This document shows positions 9,274-18,281 of a stretch of DNA of 64,000 bases, one piece after another (the stretch's first letter is position 1; each line of letters opens with the position of its first letter). Location: the NCBI RefSeq assembly GCF_964021845.1, contig NZ_CAXHZC010000003.1, forward strand, positions 62,001 to 126,000, given 5' to 3'. Below the pieces are notes generated by a model that had not been told where the DNA came from, searched no databases, and worked only from the letters and a program-made list of their open reading frames with translations. The position numbers were made by a program, and so were the translations under genes. This DNA comes from Arcticibacterium sp964021845 (lineage in GTDB: Bacteria > Bacteroidota > Bacteroidia > Cytophagales > Spirosomataceae).

Positions 9274-10288
9274 GCCTAAGAGAACTACCTCTAGAAATCA
9301 ATTCATGTCTTAACACAATAGTGTTAGTAAGCTGAACTTTGGTATCACCATTCAAATGGCTAATTAGGCTTCTTGCTGCAATCTCGCCCATTTCTTCTCC
9401 AGGATAATGAACCGTACTTAACCTAGGCTCCACAATCCTAGTTATAGGATCATCATTAAACCCAATAATTGCTATATCCTCAGGAACCCTTAAACCCTCC
9501 TTCTTTAAAGAAACCATTAAAGAAGCTGCACATGTATCATTAGTAACAAAAACGCCGTCTGGCTTATCTTTTAAATCAATAATATGCTGGCTAACTCCAC
9601 TTGATGCTTCCAAACGTAGGTCTGTCACAAAAAGCATATTCTCTTTGAACTCCAGACCTGCATCCGCTAGGGCTTTTAAATATCCGTGATACCTATCTCG
9701 GTAAACATTCCAACCTAAGTCCCCGGTAAAGTGAAATATTTTTTTACACCCTTGTTCTATTAGGTGATTGGTAGCGTCGTACCCTGCCTGAAAGTTATCA
9801 ATTACTATTTTAGGTATCTTTTTTATATCTAAAACACGGTCAAAGAAAAGTGTTGGTATTCCTTTCTTTAAAAAAGGCTCAATATGATTAACATCATCAG
9901 CACTGGACAAGGTAGAAACCAATAAACCATCAACCCTTGAATTGAACATTGTTTTTGCATTAGCTACCTCTTTCACCGCAGAATCTAAGGATTGCGTAAT
10001 AAGCAAATTGTAACCACTTTGATTGGCTTCCTTCTCCATACCAGCTAAAACAGTAGCAATAAAGTAAGAATCTAGCTTAGGCACCATTACTCCAAGGGTC
10101 ATTGTAGACTTTGCCCTTAGGTTCTTGGCAAATAAATTTGAACGATATCCTAAGTCGCTGGCGGTTTGATTTATCTTTTTCTTGGTTTTTTCATTTATGG
10201 CAGGATGATCATTAAGTGCCCTACTTACTGTAGAGGCAGAAATGTTCAATTGCTCCGCAATATCATAAATGGTAACTTCTTTGTCCAT
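9260..10288 (-). CDS. LacI-family transcriptional repressor of the glucuronate genes
   Basis: 342 residues. The N-terminal HTH (IYDIAEQLNISASTVSRALNDHPAINEKT) is a textbook LacI DNA-binding domain with the hinge helix following, then a periplasmic-binding-protein-like sensor domain (about 60-330). It is divergent from uxuA, and a LacI-type operator lies between at 10355-10372. By position it should repress uxuA, the alpha-glucuronidase and the SDR until a uronate or an intermediate binds; the ligand itself is inferred. Confidence 0.93.
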   Translation of the reverse strand: MDKEVTIYDIAEQLNISASTVSRALNDHPAINEKTKKKINQTASDLGYRSNLFAKNLRAKSTMTLGVMVPKLDSYFIATVLAGMEKEANQSGYNLLITQSLDSAVKEVANAKTMFNSRVDGLLVSTLSSADDVNHIEPFLKKGIPTLFFDRVLDIKKIPKIVIDNFQAGYDATNHLIEQGCKKIFHFTGDLGWNVYRDRYHGYLKALADAGLEFKENMLFVTDLRLEASSGVSQHIIDLKDKPDGVFVTNDTCAASLMVSLKKEGLRVPEDIAIIGFNDDPITRIVEPRLSTVHYPGEEMGEIAARSLISHLNGDTKVQLTNTIVLRHELISRGSSLRLKGE

Positions 10289-10354
10289 GAATAGTAGCTT
10301 AATGAATTTGTAAAAATAGTTCTTTTAAATTTCACAAAAATGAGTCGTAAGAAC

Positions 10355-10372
10355 AATGCAATCGGTTGAATT
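10355..10372. promoter_or_regulatory. LacI-family operator between lacI-type gene and uxuA
   Basis: The 18-mer AATGCAATCGGTTGAATT has dyad symmetry AATnCAAnCGnTTGnATT (14 of 18 positions symmetric) and contains the classic LacI-family core CAAnCGnTTG with the central CG. It sits in the 209-base divergent intergenic region, 67 bases from the regulator start and 126 from uxuA, where it could control both promoters. Seen directly in sequence; binding is inferred. Confidence 0.7.
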
Positions 10373-10406
10373 CTTGTAAATCTTCGTATATTTCACACTC
10401 AAACCT

Positions 10407-10422
10407 AATATCTTTTGATATT
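10407..10422. repeat. Short inverted repeat AATATC-TTTT-GATATT in the uxuA upstream region
   Basis: A perfect 6-bp inverted repeat with a TTTT spacer, 76 bases before uxuA, overlapping a weak -7-like TATTTTG. It may be part of the promoter or a second protein site; AT-rich composition makes chance occurrence possible. Confidence 0.3.
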
Positions 10423-10448
10423 TTGTTTTCTTTCAACTTGTTATGAAA

Positions 10449-10467
10449 CTTCGCTTTATTTGCGAAG
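10449..10467. promoter_or_regulatory. TTCGC/GCGAA inverted repeat just upstream of uxuA
   Basis: CTTCGC-TTTATTT-GCGAAG is a perfect 6-bp inverted repeat ending 30 bases before the uxuA start. It could be a leader hairpin or a protein site. A closely similar TTCGC-TATTT-GCGAA lies upstream of ilvD at 42058-42072, which makes pure chance less likely. Confidence 0.4.
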
Positions 10468-10497
10468 CAGTATAAACCTATAAAATTGAAGTAATAG

Positions 10498-11697
10498 ATG
10501 AAACACACCATGAGATGGTACGGCCCAAAAGACGGGGTCAGTTTAATGGACATAAGACAGGCAGGGTGCTCAGGCGTAGTAAACGCCCTTCACGAAGTAC
10601 CTGTAGGCGATGTTTGGTCACAGTCCGAAATTCAAAAAAGAAAAGACATAATAGAGGCCGACAATGATAAGTACACTCCACTTACATGGGACGTAGTTGA
10701 AAGTTTACCGGTTCATGAAGACATTAAAAAGGGAATTGCTTCCAGAGATAAATATATAGAAAACTATAAAACATCTCTCAGGAATTTGGCCGCCTGTGGT
10801 GTAACCACCGTATGTTACAACTTCATGCCAGTTTTAGACTGGTCAAGAACTCAGCTCAACTATCAAATGCCTGATGGTTCCTATGCATTAAGATTTGTTT
10901 ACCTAGATTTTGCAGCATTTGACCTTTTCATTTTAAAGAGAGCTGGAGGAGAGGCAGATTACGACGACGAAACGCAAAAAGCCGCAAAGGAGCGATTTGA
11001 GTCAATGACAGAGGCCGATATCAAAAAACTTAAAGGTGCTATTTTACAAGGACTTCCTGGTTCTGATGACGCATTTACCTTAGAGTCTTTTCAAGCCCTT
11101 TTAGACGAGTACAAAAACATAGGAGACAAAGAGCTAAGAGAAAACCTTTACTATTTCATCCAGCAAGTTGGCCCAATAGCAAAAGAAGTTGGTGTTAATA
11201 TGTGCATCCATCCGGATGATCCACCAAGACCTTTAATTGGCTTACCAAGGGTGTTTTCTACTCAAAGTGATGTAGAGCAACTAATGAACGCCTATAACGA
11301 CCCTGCAAACGGAATCACTTTCTGTACGGGCTCTTTAGGTGTAAGACCAGATAATGACTTAGTAAGCATTATAAAGCAGTTTGGATATAGAATTCACTTC
11401 ATTCACCTCAGAACTACCATGAGAGAAGAAACTCCTGGAAACTTCCACGAAGCTCCTCATATGGCTGGTGATGTGGATTTTTATGATGTGGTTAAAGCAC
11501 TATGGCAAGAGCAATACAGAAGAGAAAGTGCTGACGAAAAAGTAAAGCTAATTCCGATGAGACCCGATCATGGTCATCACTTTTGGAGTGATATGGACAA
11601 AACATACTATCCAGGATATTCATATATGGGTAGATTAAAAGGTCTAGCAGAACTGCGTGGTTTAGAATATGCTATCAAAAGAGAGCTGAAAAACTGA
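10498..11697 (+). CDS. uxuA: D-mannonate dehydratase
   Basis: 399 residues, normal length. It dehydrates D-mannonate to 2-keto-3-deoxy-D-gluconate in the cytoplasm. The N-terminus MRWYGPKDGVSLMDIRQAGCSGVV, the metal-binding CIHPDDPP segment, FCTGSLGVRPDNDL, HLRTT and MRPDHGHHF are characteristic of UxuA. It is followed 11 nt later by the alpha-glucuronidase and then an SDR, forming a three-gene uronate operon divergent from a LacI-type regulator. Isomerase (uxaC) and KDG kinase/aldolase genes are not in this window. Confidence 0.97.
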   Translation: MKHTMRWYGPKDGVSLMDIRQAGCSGVVNALHEVPVGDVWSQSEIQKRKDIIEADNDKYTPLTWDVVESLPVHEDIKKGIASRDKYIENYKTSLRNLAACGVTTVCYNFMPVLDWSRTQLNYQMPDGSYALRFVYLDFAAFDLFILKRAGGEADYDDETQKAAKERFESMTEADIKKLKGAILQGLPGSDDAFTLESFQALLDEYKNIGDKELRENLYYFIQQVGPIAKEVGVNMCIHPDDPPRPLIGLPRVFSTQSDVEQLMNAYNDPANGITFCTGSLGVRPDNDLVSIIKQFGYRIHFIHLRTTMREETPGNFHEAPHMAGDVDFYDVVKALWQEQYRRESADEKVKLIPMRPDHGHHFWSDMDKTYYPGYSYMGRLKGLAELRGLEYAIKRELKN

Positions 11698-11708
11698 ACT
11701 CATTAGTA

Positions 11709-13793
11709 ATGAAAAGATTATTTGTGTTCTTCATGCTCTGCAATTTTTTAAGCTTTGCAGATGATGGCTCTCGGCTTTGGTTAAAGTATGATTTGATTAA
11801 ATCAGAAGGTCAAAGAAAGATTTATAACAAGACGTATAAAAAGATTGTTGTTTTAAATCAAACACCTGGAACGGCATTGGCGGCAAAAGAGTTACAAGAC
11901 GCCTTAACAGGTCTTCTTGGCACAAATATTCCAATATCATACGAATCAAATAATGTCACTTCAAGAAAAAAAAGCATCGTTCTAGGCTTAACAGAACAAG
12001 GAGCAGAAGAAGGCTTTACCATAACGGGAGACAGCCGAAGTGCTAGAATTGAATCAAAATCTGAAATTGGTCTACTTTATGGCACCTTTGCATTTATCCG
12101 ACGAATTCAAAATTTAGAACCTATCACCTTCAAATTAACTGATATTCCGAAAATTAAAGTTAGGATGCTTAACCATTGGGATAATGCCGATGGAACAGTT
12201 GAAAGGGGTTATGCCGGCTCTTCTATTTGGAAATGGCCAGAACTGCCAGAAACAATTGATCCAAGACTTATTCAATATGCAAGGGCAAATGCTTCTATTG
12301 GCATTAACGCAGTAAGCGTTAACAATGTAAATGCAAGTTCGCGTTTTCTTACTCCTGAGTACTTAAGAAAAATCAAAGGTGTAGCCGATATGTTAAGACC
12401 CTACGGAATCAAAGTCTTTATATCGGTCAATTTTAAATCCCCTAAAACCCTTGGCGGATTAGAAACTTCTGACCCACTTGATGAAGGTGTAAAAAACTGG
12501 TGGCAGAAAAAAACGGATGAGATTCACGAATACATTCCTGACTTCGGCGGATACCTAGTCAAAGCCAATTCTGAAGGAGAGCCTGGGCCGCAAGATTATG
12601 GCAGAACCCATGCAGATGGAGCCAATATGCTAGCAGCTGCTTTAGAGAAAAGAGATGGTATTGTAATATGGCGGGCATTTGTTTACAATGCAGATATTAA
12701 TGGTGACCGTTTCCAAGAAGCATTCAATCAGTTTAAACCACCAGATGGAAGCTTCCATGAAAAAGTGGTGGTTCAGGTGAAAAATGGCCCGATTGACTTT
12801 ATGCCACGTGAGCCATTTCACCCTATGTTTGGAGCTTTCCCAAAGACACCATTGGCAATGGAATTTCAAATCACACAGGAATATTTAGGACAATCTACCC
12901 ATCTTACTTATTTGGCACCCATGTTTAAAGAAACTTTAGACTCTAAAGTAGATGCGAATTACACCGTTGCAGAAATAGTAGATGGAACCAAAGACAGATT
13001 TCCAATATCGGTAATGGCTGGTGTAGCAAATACTGGTTCAGATGTTAACTGGACAGGCCATCCATTTAACCAAGCAAACTGGTACGCTTTCGGAAGGCTT
13101 GCTTGGGATTACTCTTTAAGCTCTGAACAGATAGCAAAGGAATGGACAAACATGACTTTGAGCCACGAACCGTCTGTTGTTAATTCCATCGTTGATTTAA
13201 TGACCGAATCTTTGCCAACTTATATCAAATATACCTACCCACTCGGCTTACATCACATGATGGGTGAAGGCCATCATTATGGACCTCAGCCATGGCTTGA
13301 AAAAAGTGGCAGGCCAGATTGGACGTCAGTGTATTATCACAGAGCAGACAGCAAAGGAATAGGCTTTGACAGAATCGGCAAAATGAGCAATGCCATAAGC
13401 CTATACAGCAAAGAGGTTCAAAACAAATGGAACAATCCTGCCACCTGTGATTTAAACTACCTCATGTGGTTTCATCACCTAGACTGGACCTATAAACTAT
13501 CAACTGGCAATACCGTTTGGGATGAATTGATGATTAGATATTTTGAAGGGCCAGAAGATGTTAAAAGTATGCAAAGTCAATGGGAATCACTCAAAGGTAA
13601 AGTTGACAGTGAGTTCTTTGACAACGTGGCTGGAAGATTAAAAACTCAAGAAAGAGAAGCTTATTGGTGGCGAGACGCTTGTTACTTATACTTCAAAGAC
13701 TTTTCAAAACTACCTCTTCCAAATGGTTTAAAGGCACCATCTAGAACGTTGGAAGACGTTAAAAACATAGAACGAATATACCATTTAAGATAA
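11709..13793 (+). CDS. aguA: GH67 alpha-glucuronidase, exported
   Basis: 694 residues with a signal peptide (about 1-17). It cleaves alpha-1,2-linked (4-O-methyl)glucuronic acid from the non-reducing end of xylo-oligosaccharides. Domains: N-terminal GH67N-like beta region (about 25-145), catalytic TIM barrel (about 150-480), helical C-terminal domain. By comparison with characterised GH67 enzymes, E289 (NSEGEPGP) is the general acid, and D363 (NGPIDFMPREP) with E385 (EFQITQEYLG) the general base pair. The export signal suggests a periplasmic location. It lies between uxuA and the SDR. Confidence 0.95.
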   Translation: MKRLFVFFMLCNFLSFADDGSRLWLKYDLIKSEGQRKIYNKTYKKIVVLNQTPGTALAAKELQDALTGLLGTNIPISYESNNVTSRKKSIVLGLTEQGAEEGFTITGDSRSARIESKSEIGLLYGTFAFIRRIQNLEPITFKLTDIPKIKVRMLNHWDNADGTVERGYAGSSIWKWPELPETIDPRLIQYARANASIGINAVSVNNVNASSRFLTPEYLRKIKGVADMLRPYGIKVFISVNFKSPKTLGGLETSDPLDEGVKNWWQKKTDEIHEYIPDFGGYLVKANSEGEPGPQDYGRTHADGANMLAAALEKRDGIVIWRAFVYNADINGDRFQEAFNQFKPPDGSFHEKVVVQVKNGPIDFMPREPFHPMFGAFPKTPLAMEFQITQEYLGQSTHLTYLAPMFKETLDSKVDANYTVAEIVDGTKDRFPISVMAGVANTGSDVNWTGHPFNQANWYAFGRLAWDYSLSSEQIAKEWTNMTLSHEPSVVNSIVDLMTESLPTYIKYTYPLGLHHMMGEGHHYGPQPWLEKSGRPDWTSVYYHRADSKGIGFDRIGKMSNAISLYSKEVQNKWNNPATCDLNYLMWFHHLDWTYKLSTGNTVWDELMIRYFEGPEDVKSMQSQWESLKGKVDSEFFDNVAGRLKTQEREAYWWRDACYLYFKDFSKLPLPNGLKAPSRTLEDVKNIERIYHLR

Positions 13794-13839
13794 AGAGTAG
13801 TCTAAACACATTGCTTTAGACTTATACAACCCAAACCCT

Positions 13840-14595
13840 ATGAATAAATTCTCATTAGAAGGAAAACTAGCCTTAGTAACAGGTGGCGGTGCAGGCATTG
13901 GCCTAGCCATTACAGAATGCTTTATTGAAGCAGGTGCAACAGTAGTAATCACTGGAAGACGTGAAGAGGTTTTAAAAACCACAGCACAAAACCTTGGCTC
14001 AAAAGTTCATTACTTTGTTAATGATATTACTAACCTTGACAGCCTTCCTGAGCTAGTTGAAAACATTGAGAAAAACATTGGAAACATTGACATTTTAGTA
14101 AATAATGCGGGGGTAAATCAGAAGAAACCAGCGATAGATGTCACGAATGAGGAGTTTGACCGTGTGGTTCAAACAAACCTTTATGGCGTTTTTGCTTTGA
14201 CGAGAGAAGTTGGGAAAAGAATGACTGCTCGTAAGTCAGGTTCTATCATTATGATTTCAAGCATGGCGGCGTATTACGGAATTGACAGAGTAGTTTCTTA
14301 TACGGCTTCAAAAACTGGCGTTGAAGGTTTAGTAATGGCATTTTCTTCTGAGTTTGGAAAAGATAATGTAAGAGTGAATGCTATAGCCCCAGGATTTATA
14401 GAAACTAACATGATGCTAACAGCCATGAACTCTGATCCTGCAAGAAAAGATAAAGCTTTTGACAAAATTCACTTAAACAGGTGGGGTAAAATAAAAGATA
14501 TAGGCTACGCCGCCGTATTCTTTGCTTCAGATGCATCGCAATACATCACATCGGTATCTCTTCCGGTAGATGGTGGTAATAGTAAAGGGTTTTAG
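13840..14595 (+). CDS. SDR oxidoreductase, probable fructuronate/mannonate dehydrogenase
   Basis: 251 residues, classical short-chain dehydrogenase: TGGGAGIG cofactor motif near the N-terminus, NNAG, catalytic Ser in IMISSMAAYYG, Y-x3-K in SYTASK, and a C-terminal PVDGGNSKGF. The gene follows uxuA and GH67 alpha-glucuronidase with a 46-nt gap. The unrelated UxuB usually reduces fructuronate to mannonate; no UxuB is present here, so this SDR is the natural candidate (inference from context). A gluconate 5-dehydrogenase-like role is the alternative. It could be checked by assaying the enzyme with fructuronate. Confidence 0.82.
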   Translation: MNKFSLEGKLALVTGGGAGIGLAITECFIEAGATVVITGRREEVLKTTAQNLGSKVHYFVNDITNLDSLPELVENIEKNIGNIDILVNNAGVNQKKPAIDVTNEEFDRVVQTNLYGVFALTREVGKRMTARKSGSIIMISSMAAYYGIDRVVSYTASKTGVEGLVMAFSSEFGKDNVRVNAIAPGFIETNMMLTAMNSDPARKDKAFDKIHLNRWGKIKDIGYAAVFFASDASQYITSVSLPVDGGNSKGF

Positions 14596-14782
14596 AAAAA
14601 GAGTTTCATCAAAGACATACTTTGAGGATTGTTGAAAAAACTCTACAGTTCATGAATCTGTCAATGGGTCTAGAGCCTCCTTTAAGCCATAGTCTTTAGA
14701 AGAAGGTGAAAAGCTCTCTATTCATTCAAACGGAACAAATATTTTATACTAAAGGTATTATCATACCAATTAGCAGTAAAAT

Positions 14783-15721
14783 ATGTTTGAACTCGACCTT
14801 GATTCTTATAGCGAACCAGTAAAATTAATTTTAGAAAAAATCAATAATTGGGCAGCGACCTCCATTAAAATGCTACCAAACTTCTTGGTGGCTGTTTTAA
14901 CCTTAATCGCTTTTATTATAATTGCCCGCTTAGTTCGCAGATTATTAACTAAGCTCCTAGGAAAAACGACTAGCAACCTTGCTTTACAAAATCTCTTAAT
15001 TCGTATAGCCTACTTTACGGTAATTATAGTCGGTTTGTTTGCGGCATTGGGGATTTTAGAGTTAGATAAAACTGTTACCTCTCTCCTTGCAGGAGTAGGA
15101 GTTATTGGTTTAGCCCTAGGTTTTGCATTTCAAGACATTGCATCCAACTTTATTTCAGGAGTAATTTTAGCAATTCGTAGCCCAATAAACATTGGTGACA
15201 TTATAGAGGTCTCGGGACATATGGGAACAGTAACTGACACCAACTTACGAGTTACATCTATAAAAACATTTCAAGGACAAGAAGTGTTTATTCCGAACTC
15301 AACCATACTTCAAGATGCCATAGTTAATTATACTACCTACGGCAAAAGGCGAATCGACTTGGCAGTAGGTGTCTCCTATGGAGAAGACTTGCGAAGAGTA
15401 AAAAAAGTTGTTTTAGAAACCATTGACAAGATGCAAAATGTAATAGATCCTCAAAATACAATATTTGCTTACACAGGCTTTGGAGGCTCATCTATAGATT
15501 TTGAAATTAAGTTTTGGATAGACTATCCAGACCACCCCAGCTTCTTAGATATGCGAAGCGAAGCAATTATGTCAATTAAAGAAGCTTTTGACAATGCAGA
15601 CATTATGATTCCGTATCCTATCAGAACTTTGGATTTTGGAATAAAAGGAGGAGAGAAACTTTCAGAAATGAAATTAAACTTGCTACAAAATCAAAATAAT
15701 TCTGATAAGGAAAAAGATTAA
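14783..15721 (+). CDS. MscS-family mechanosensitive channel
   Basis: 312 residues. Three transmembrane segments (about 33-52, 70-95, 98-125); the last holds the Gly/Ala-rich pore helix GVGVIGLALGFAFQDIASNF, characteristic of MscS. The beta domain follows (INIGDIIEVSGHMGTV, then FIPNSTILQDAIVNY), then a C-terminal alpha/beta domain. It should open on membrane tension to release solutes in osmotic downshift. It stands alone, 187 nt after the SDR, and ends at a bidirectional terminator shared with the yceI gene. Confidence 0.93.
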   Translation: MFELDLDSYSEPVKLILEKINNWAATSIKMLPNFLVAVLTLIAFIIIARLVRRLLTKLLGKTTSNLALQNLLIRIAYFTVIIVGLFAALGILELDKTVTSLLAGVGVIGLALGFAFQDIASNFISGVILAIRSPINIGDIIEVSGHMGTVTDTNLRVTSIKTFQGQEVFIPNSTILQDAIVNYTTYGKRRIDLAVGVSYGEDLRRVKKVVLETIDKMQNVIDPQNTIFAYTGFGGSSIDFEIKFWIDYPDHPSFLDMRSEAIMSIKEAFDNADIMIPYPIRTLDFGIKGGEKLSEMKLNLLQNQNNSDKEKD

Positions 15722-15765
15722 ACCTATTTTCTGCACTTTCCCCAAACAGCCTTTAAGCACAAAAA

Positions 15766-15798
15766 ATCCGCTAGGTCCTTAGCAAGACCTAAGCGGAT
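15766..15798. terminator. Bidirectional terminator between mscS-type and yceI-type genes
   Basis: ATCCGCTAGGTC and GACCTAAGCGGAT form a 12-bp stem with one bulged A around a CTTAGCAA loop. An A-run precedes it and ATTTGTC follows, suiting termination mainly of the minus-strand transcript; it lies between convergent genes. Confidence 0.7.
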
Positions 15799-15823
15799 AT
15801 TTGTCATTTTAAACCTATACGTA

Positions 15824-16348
15824 TTACCCTTTTGCTAACTGTATATTCAATATCAATTTAACGTCGTCGCTAACCACAACACCACCAGCTTCTGTAATAC
15901 CATCCCATGTTAGACCAAACTCTTTACGCTTAATTTTGCCTGAAATGTCGAAACCCGCTTTTTCATTTCCATAAAAGTCTACCATTTTCCCACCAAACTC
16001 AACATCAAGTTCAACTGGCTTAGTAACATTCTTTATGGTTAAATTACCTATTAACTTATAATCATCAGAATCCTTTTTCTCAAAAGAAGTTGACTGAAAC
16101 TTTAATTCAGGAAATTTCTCTGCATCAAAAAAGTCACCACTCTTTAAATGACCATCTCTGTCCGTGTTCCCTGTAGAAATTGAGTTTATTTTTGCTGAAA
16201 ATGAAATGTCAGCATTCTCAAATGTCTCATCTTCTGCCTTAACTTGAGCGTCAAACTCACTAAAATTTCCTGTTACACTAGAAATCATAAGGTGCTTTAC
16301 CTTAAACTGAACCTCTGAGTGCATTGAGTCAATATTCCAAATATTCAT
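15824..16348 (-). CDS. YceI-family lipocalin-like protein
   Basis: 174 residues from the ATG at 16348, giving MNIWNIDSMHSEVQFKVKH. An upstream frame extension to 16384 (12 residues, MYVLTYNVKTIN) looks non-native. YceI proteins are beta-barrels that bind isoprenoid-like lipids. Typical motifs: W-x-ID-x-x-HS-x-V-x-F, GxF, D-x-DI-x-FSAK, TGN-x-x-RD-x-HLKS-x-DFFD, and FPE-x-x-F. No signal peptide is apparent, unlike E. coli YceI, so a cytoplasmic location is likely. Physiological role uncertain. Confidence 0.9.
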   Translation of the reverse strand: MNIWNIDSMHSEVQFKVKHLMISSVTGNFSEFDAQVKAEDETFENADISFSAKINSISTGNTDRDGHLKSGDFFDAEKFPELKFQSTSFEKKDSDDYKLIGNLTIKNVTKPVELDVEFGGKMVDFYGNEKAGFDISGKIKRKEFGLTWDGITEAGGVVVSDDVKLILNIQLAKG

Positions 16349-16456
16349 ATTAATTGTTTTTACATTATATGTTAATACATACATAAACCAAAAATTGAAA
16401 ATATTCGTTCCTCCGTGCTTGACAATCTACTCTACAAGATTCGCAAGCCCTCAGAA

Positions 16457-17104
16457 TTAACGCTTTGGCTTTAGATAATATCGGTACTTATAAATGAAAT
16501 AGGCAATTAGTAGATAGCCAATCATAGAAGGCACAAGCTGACTATAGGGCTGCAAAGATTTATCGAGCACATTTCCTGCGGCAGCACATATTAAACCGCC
16601 AAATGATGAAATTATTCTGATTATATGATCGTTCAACCATGATTTCCTTAAATATTCGGTAGAATAAAAATATTTCCCGAAATCATAAAGCACATGAACC
16701 ATAAGAATCACTGAAGTAAAGTAAACCACAGGTTTACTCATGCTTGCTTTATCAATATCAAATATAAAGAAATAGGCTAAAACGGTAATCAAACCTAAAA
16801 ACTGCACAAAGGCATCAATGAACATTGGCCTTCGCCCTTTCAATTTCAAAGTTCTGTAACCAACAAAAGAAGTATAGAAAACCATAACGGTTAACAGAAA
16901 CAAAAATGGCCTAAACTCAAAAAATAAGGCTCCGCACAAAGCGGTAAGTAAAACAACCGAGACGCAGTACAAATAAATCCTACCGGATAAATTATGTATT
17001 TTCTTTCCTTTTCCACTTACTATAGGCCAAAAGCCCATAAGGATGGCAAGACTTCCGAAAGTGATATGCGTTATGATGTTAAATTGATGTAATGTTTCTT
17101 TCAT
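16457..17104 (-). CDS. DUF2306-like multi-pass membrane protein
   Basis: 215 residues with about six membrane helices. The beginning HITFGSLAILMGFWPIVSGKGKKIHNLSGRIYLYC resembles DUF2306 proteins, where a His in helix 1 and the K-x-H-x-x-x-G-x-x-Y pattern are conserved; that assignment is from memory of the pattern. It starts 55 nt after the membrane-bound AraC-type regulator, suggesting that the regulator controls it or shares a signal. No catalytic function is known to me. Confidence 0.7.
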   Translation of the reverse strand: MKETLHQFNIITHITFGSLAILMGFWPIVSGKGKKIHNLSGRIYLYCVSVVLLTALCGALFFEFRPFLFLLTVMVFYTSFVGYRTLKLKGRRPMFIDAFVQFLGLITVLAYFFIFDIDKASMSKPVVYFTSVILMVHVLYDFGKYFYSTEYLRKSWLNDHIIRIISSFGGLICAAAGNVLDKSLQPYSQLVPSMIGYLLIAYFIYKYRYYLKPKR

Positions 17105-17159
17105 TGTTATTCGATTAATTTTTGAATCGAATTTCGAAAGACGTCATCAAACGAATGTA

Positions 17160-18266
17160 TCAGCCGATAGGCTTATACAATTTTTTGCGATATTCAGACG
17201 GACTAATACCAATTTTTTGCTTGAAGGCTTTTGTAAAAGTAGACCTGGCGTTAAAACCAGATTGATATGCCAAACCCTCGTTTGAGAGGTTAGAAAATTC
17301 CTTATCATTCATCAATTTGACCACCTCCTGTATTCTCAAATCATTTATGAACTGATAAAAGGATTTCCCTTCATATTGATTTAATAGCTGTGAGAGATTA
17401 TTGACCGATATTCCTAAAGATTCTGCCAACTCTTTGGCTTTAATATTCGGGTTTAAGAATGGCTTTTCCTTTTCTATATAAATCACTAGCCTACTCTGGT
17501 AAACATCAGCCAATTGGTCATTCAGTCCCGATTTCTGATATTTAGGATTATTTTCCGAAAGTGAAATTACATCAGAAAAGATAGTCGTTTGTTTAAAGCC
17601 GAAATAACCCACTACAAAAATATAAACAGTATTAAATACAGCGATAAACTGAAACGAGTACTCTCTAGGAAATAAGTTAAAACGGGTAGCTAAATAGATA
17701 GTAGGAAAAGAGACTAGCATGAAAATGACTGCCTCTAAAATCCATTTTTTCAGCCAATCAAGATTAATCTTCTCGGTGTTTGAATAGTTTTCTTTCAGGC
17801 GTTTTTCAAAAGCTTTGAAAAAGCTATAACTCCAAACAATATACAGGAACGGGATTAATACAAACAAATAACCATAATAACTGCTCACTAAAGAACTCCC
17901 ATTAATAGAAAGCAAAAAACCATTATCAATCGCGAGATTATCGGCGTTTAATAAAATATAAAAGACAAACACCCCATAAGGAATGAGATGAAGAGGCCAA
18001 AAACGTAATTTAGATTGCGTAAGCTCTGCCACATAAAATAAAAAAGCAGGACCGGCCAATAAAGGAGTACAAGCCAATACTAAAATAAGCCTTTGAGATA
18101 AGGCTTCTGGATAATGATAAACCAGCAGATAGAATAACTGGCTCAAAACCATAACCAAGAGCCAAAAAGATAAAATAGAACCAGACCTTGATTTTTCCTT
18201 TTTAGAAAGTAATAGCAAAATCAAAAAAGCAGATTGAACGATACTTAGGACAATCAAGGTCTTCAT
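17160..18266 (-). CDS. AraC-family regulator with N-terminal seven-helix membrane domain
   Basis: 368 residues. About seven hydrophobic helices occupy residues 1-215; the C-terminus (about 265-363) is an AraC HTH: IKAKELAESLGISVNNLSQLLNQYEGKSF, then NEGLAYQSGFNARSTFTKAFKQKIGISPSEYRK, with the canonical GF-x-x-x-STF and P-x-x-YR signatures. Such 7TM-AraC proteins are common in Bacteroidota and presumably sense a membrane-associated signal; the ligand is unknown. Next gene downstream is the DUF2306-like protein. It follows the RhlE gene stop and start by a small gap on the same strand. Confidence 0.88.
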   Translation of the reverse strand: MKTLIVLSIVQSAFLILLLLSKKEKSRSGSILSFWLLVMVLSQLFYLLVYHYPEALSQRLILVLACTPLLAGPAFLFYVAELTQSKLRFWPLHLIPYGVFVFYILLNADNLAIDNGFLLSINGSSLVSSYYGYLFVLIPFLYIVWSYSFFKAFEKRLKENYSNTEKINLDWLKKWILEAVIFMLVSFPTIYLATRFNLFPREYSFQFIAVFNTVYIFVVGYFGFKQTTIFSDVISLSENNPKYQKSGLNDQLADVYQSRLVIYIEKEKPFLNPNIKAKELAESLGISVNNLSQLLNQYEGKSFYQFINDLRIQEVVKLMNDKEFSNLSNEGLAYQSGFNARSTFTKAFKQKIGISPSEYRKKLYKPIG

Positions 18267-18281
18267 CTTAATACGAAGGTA

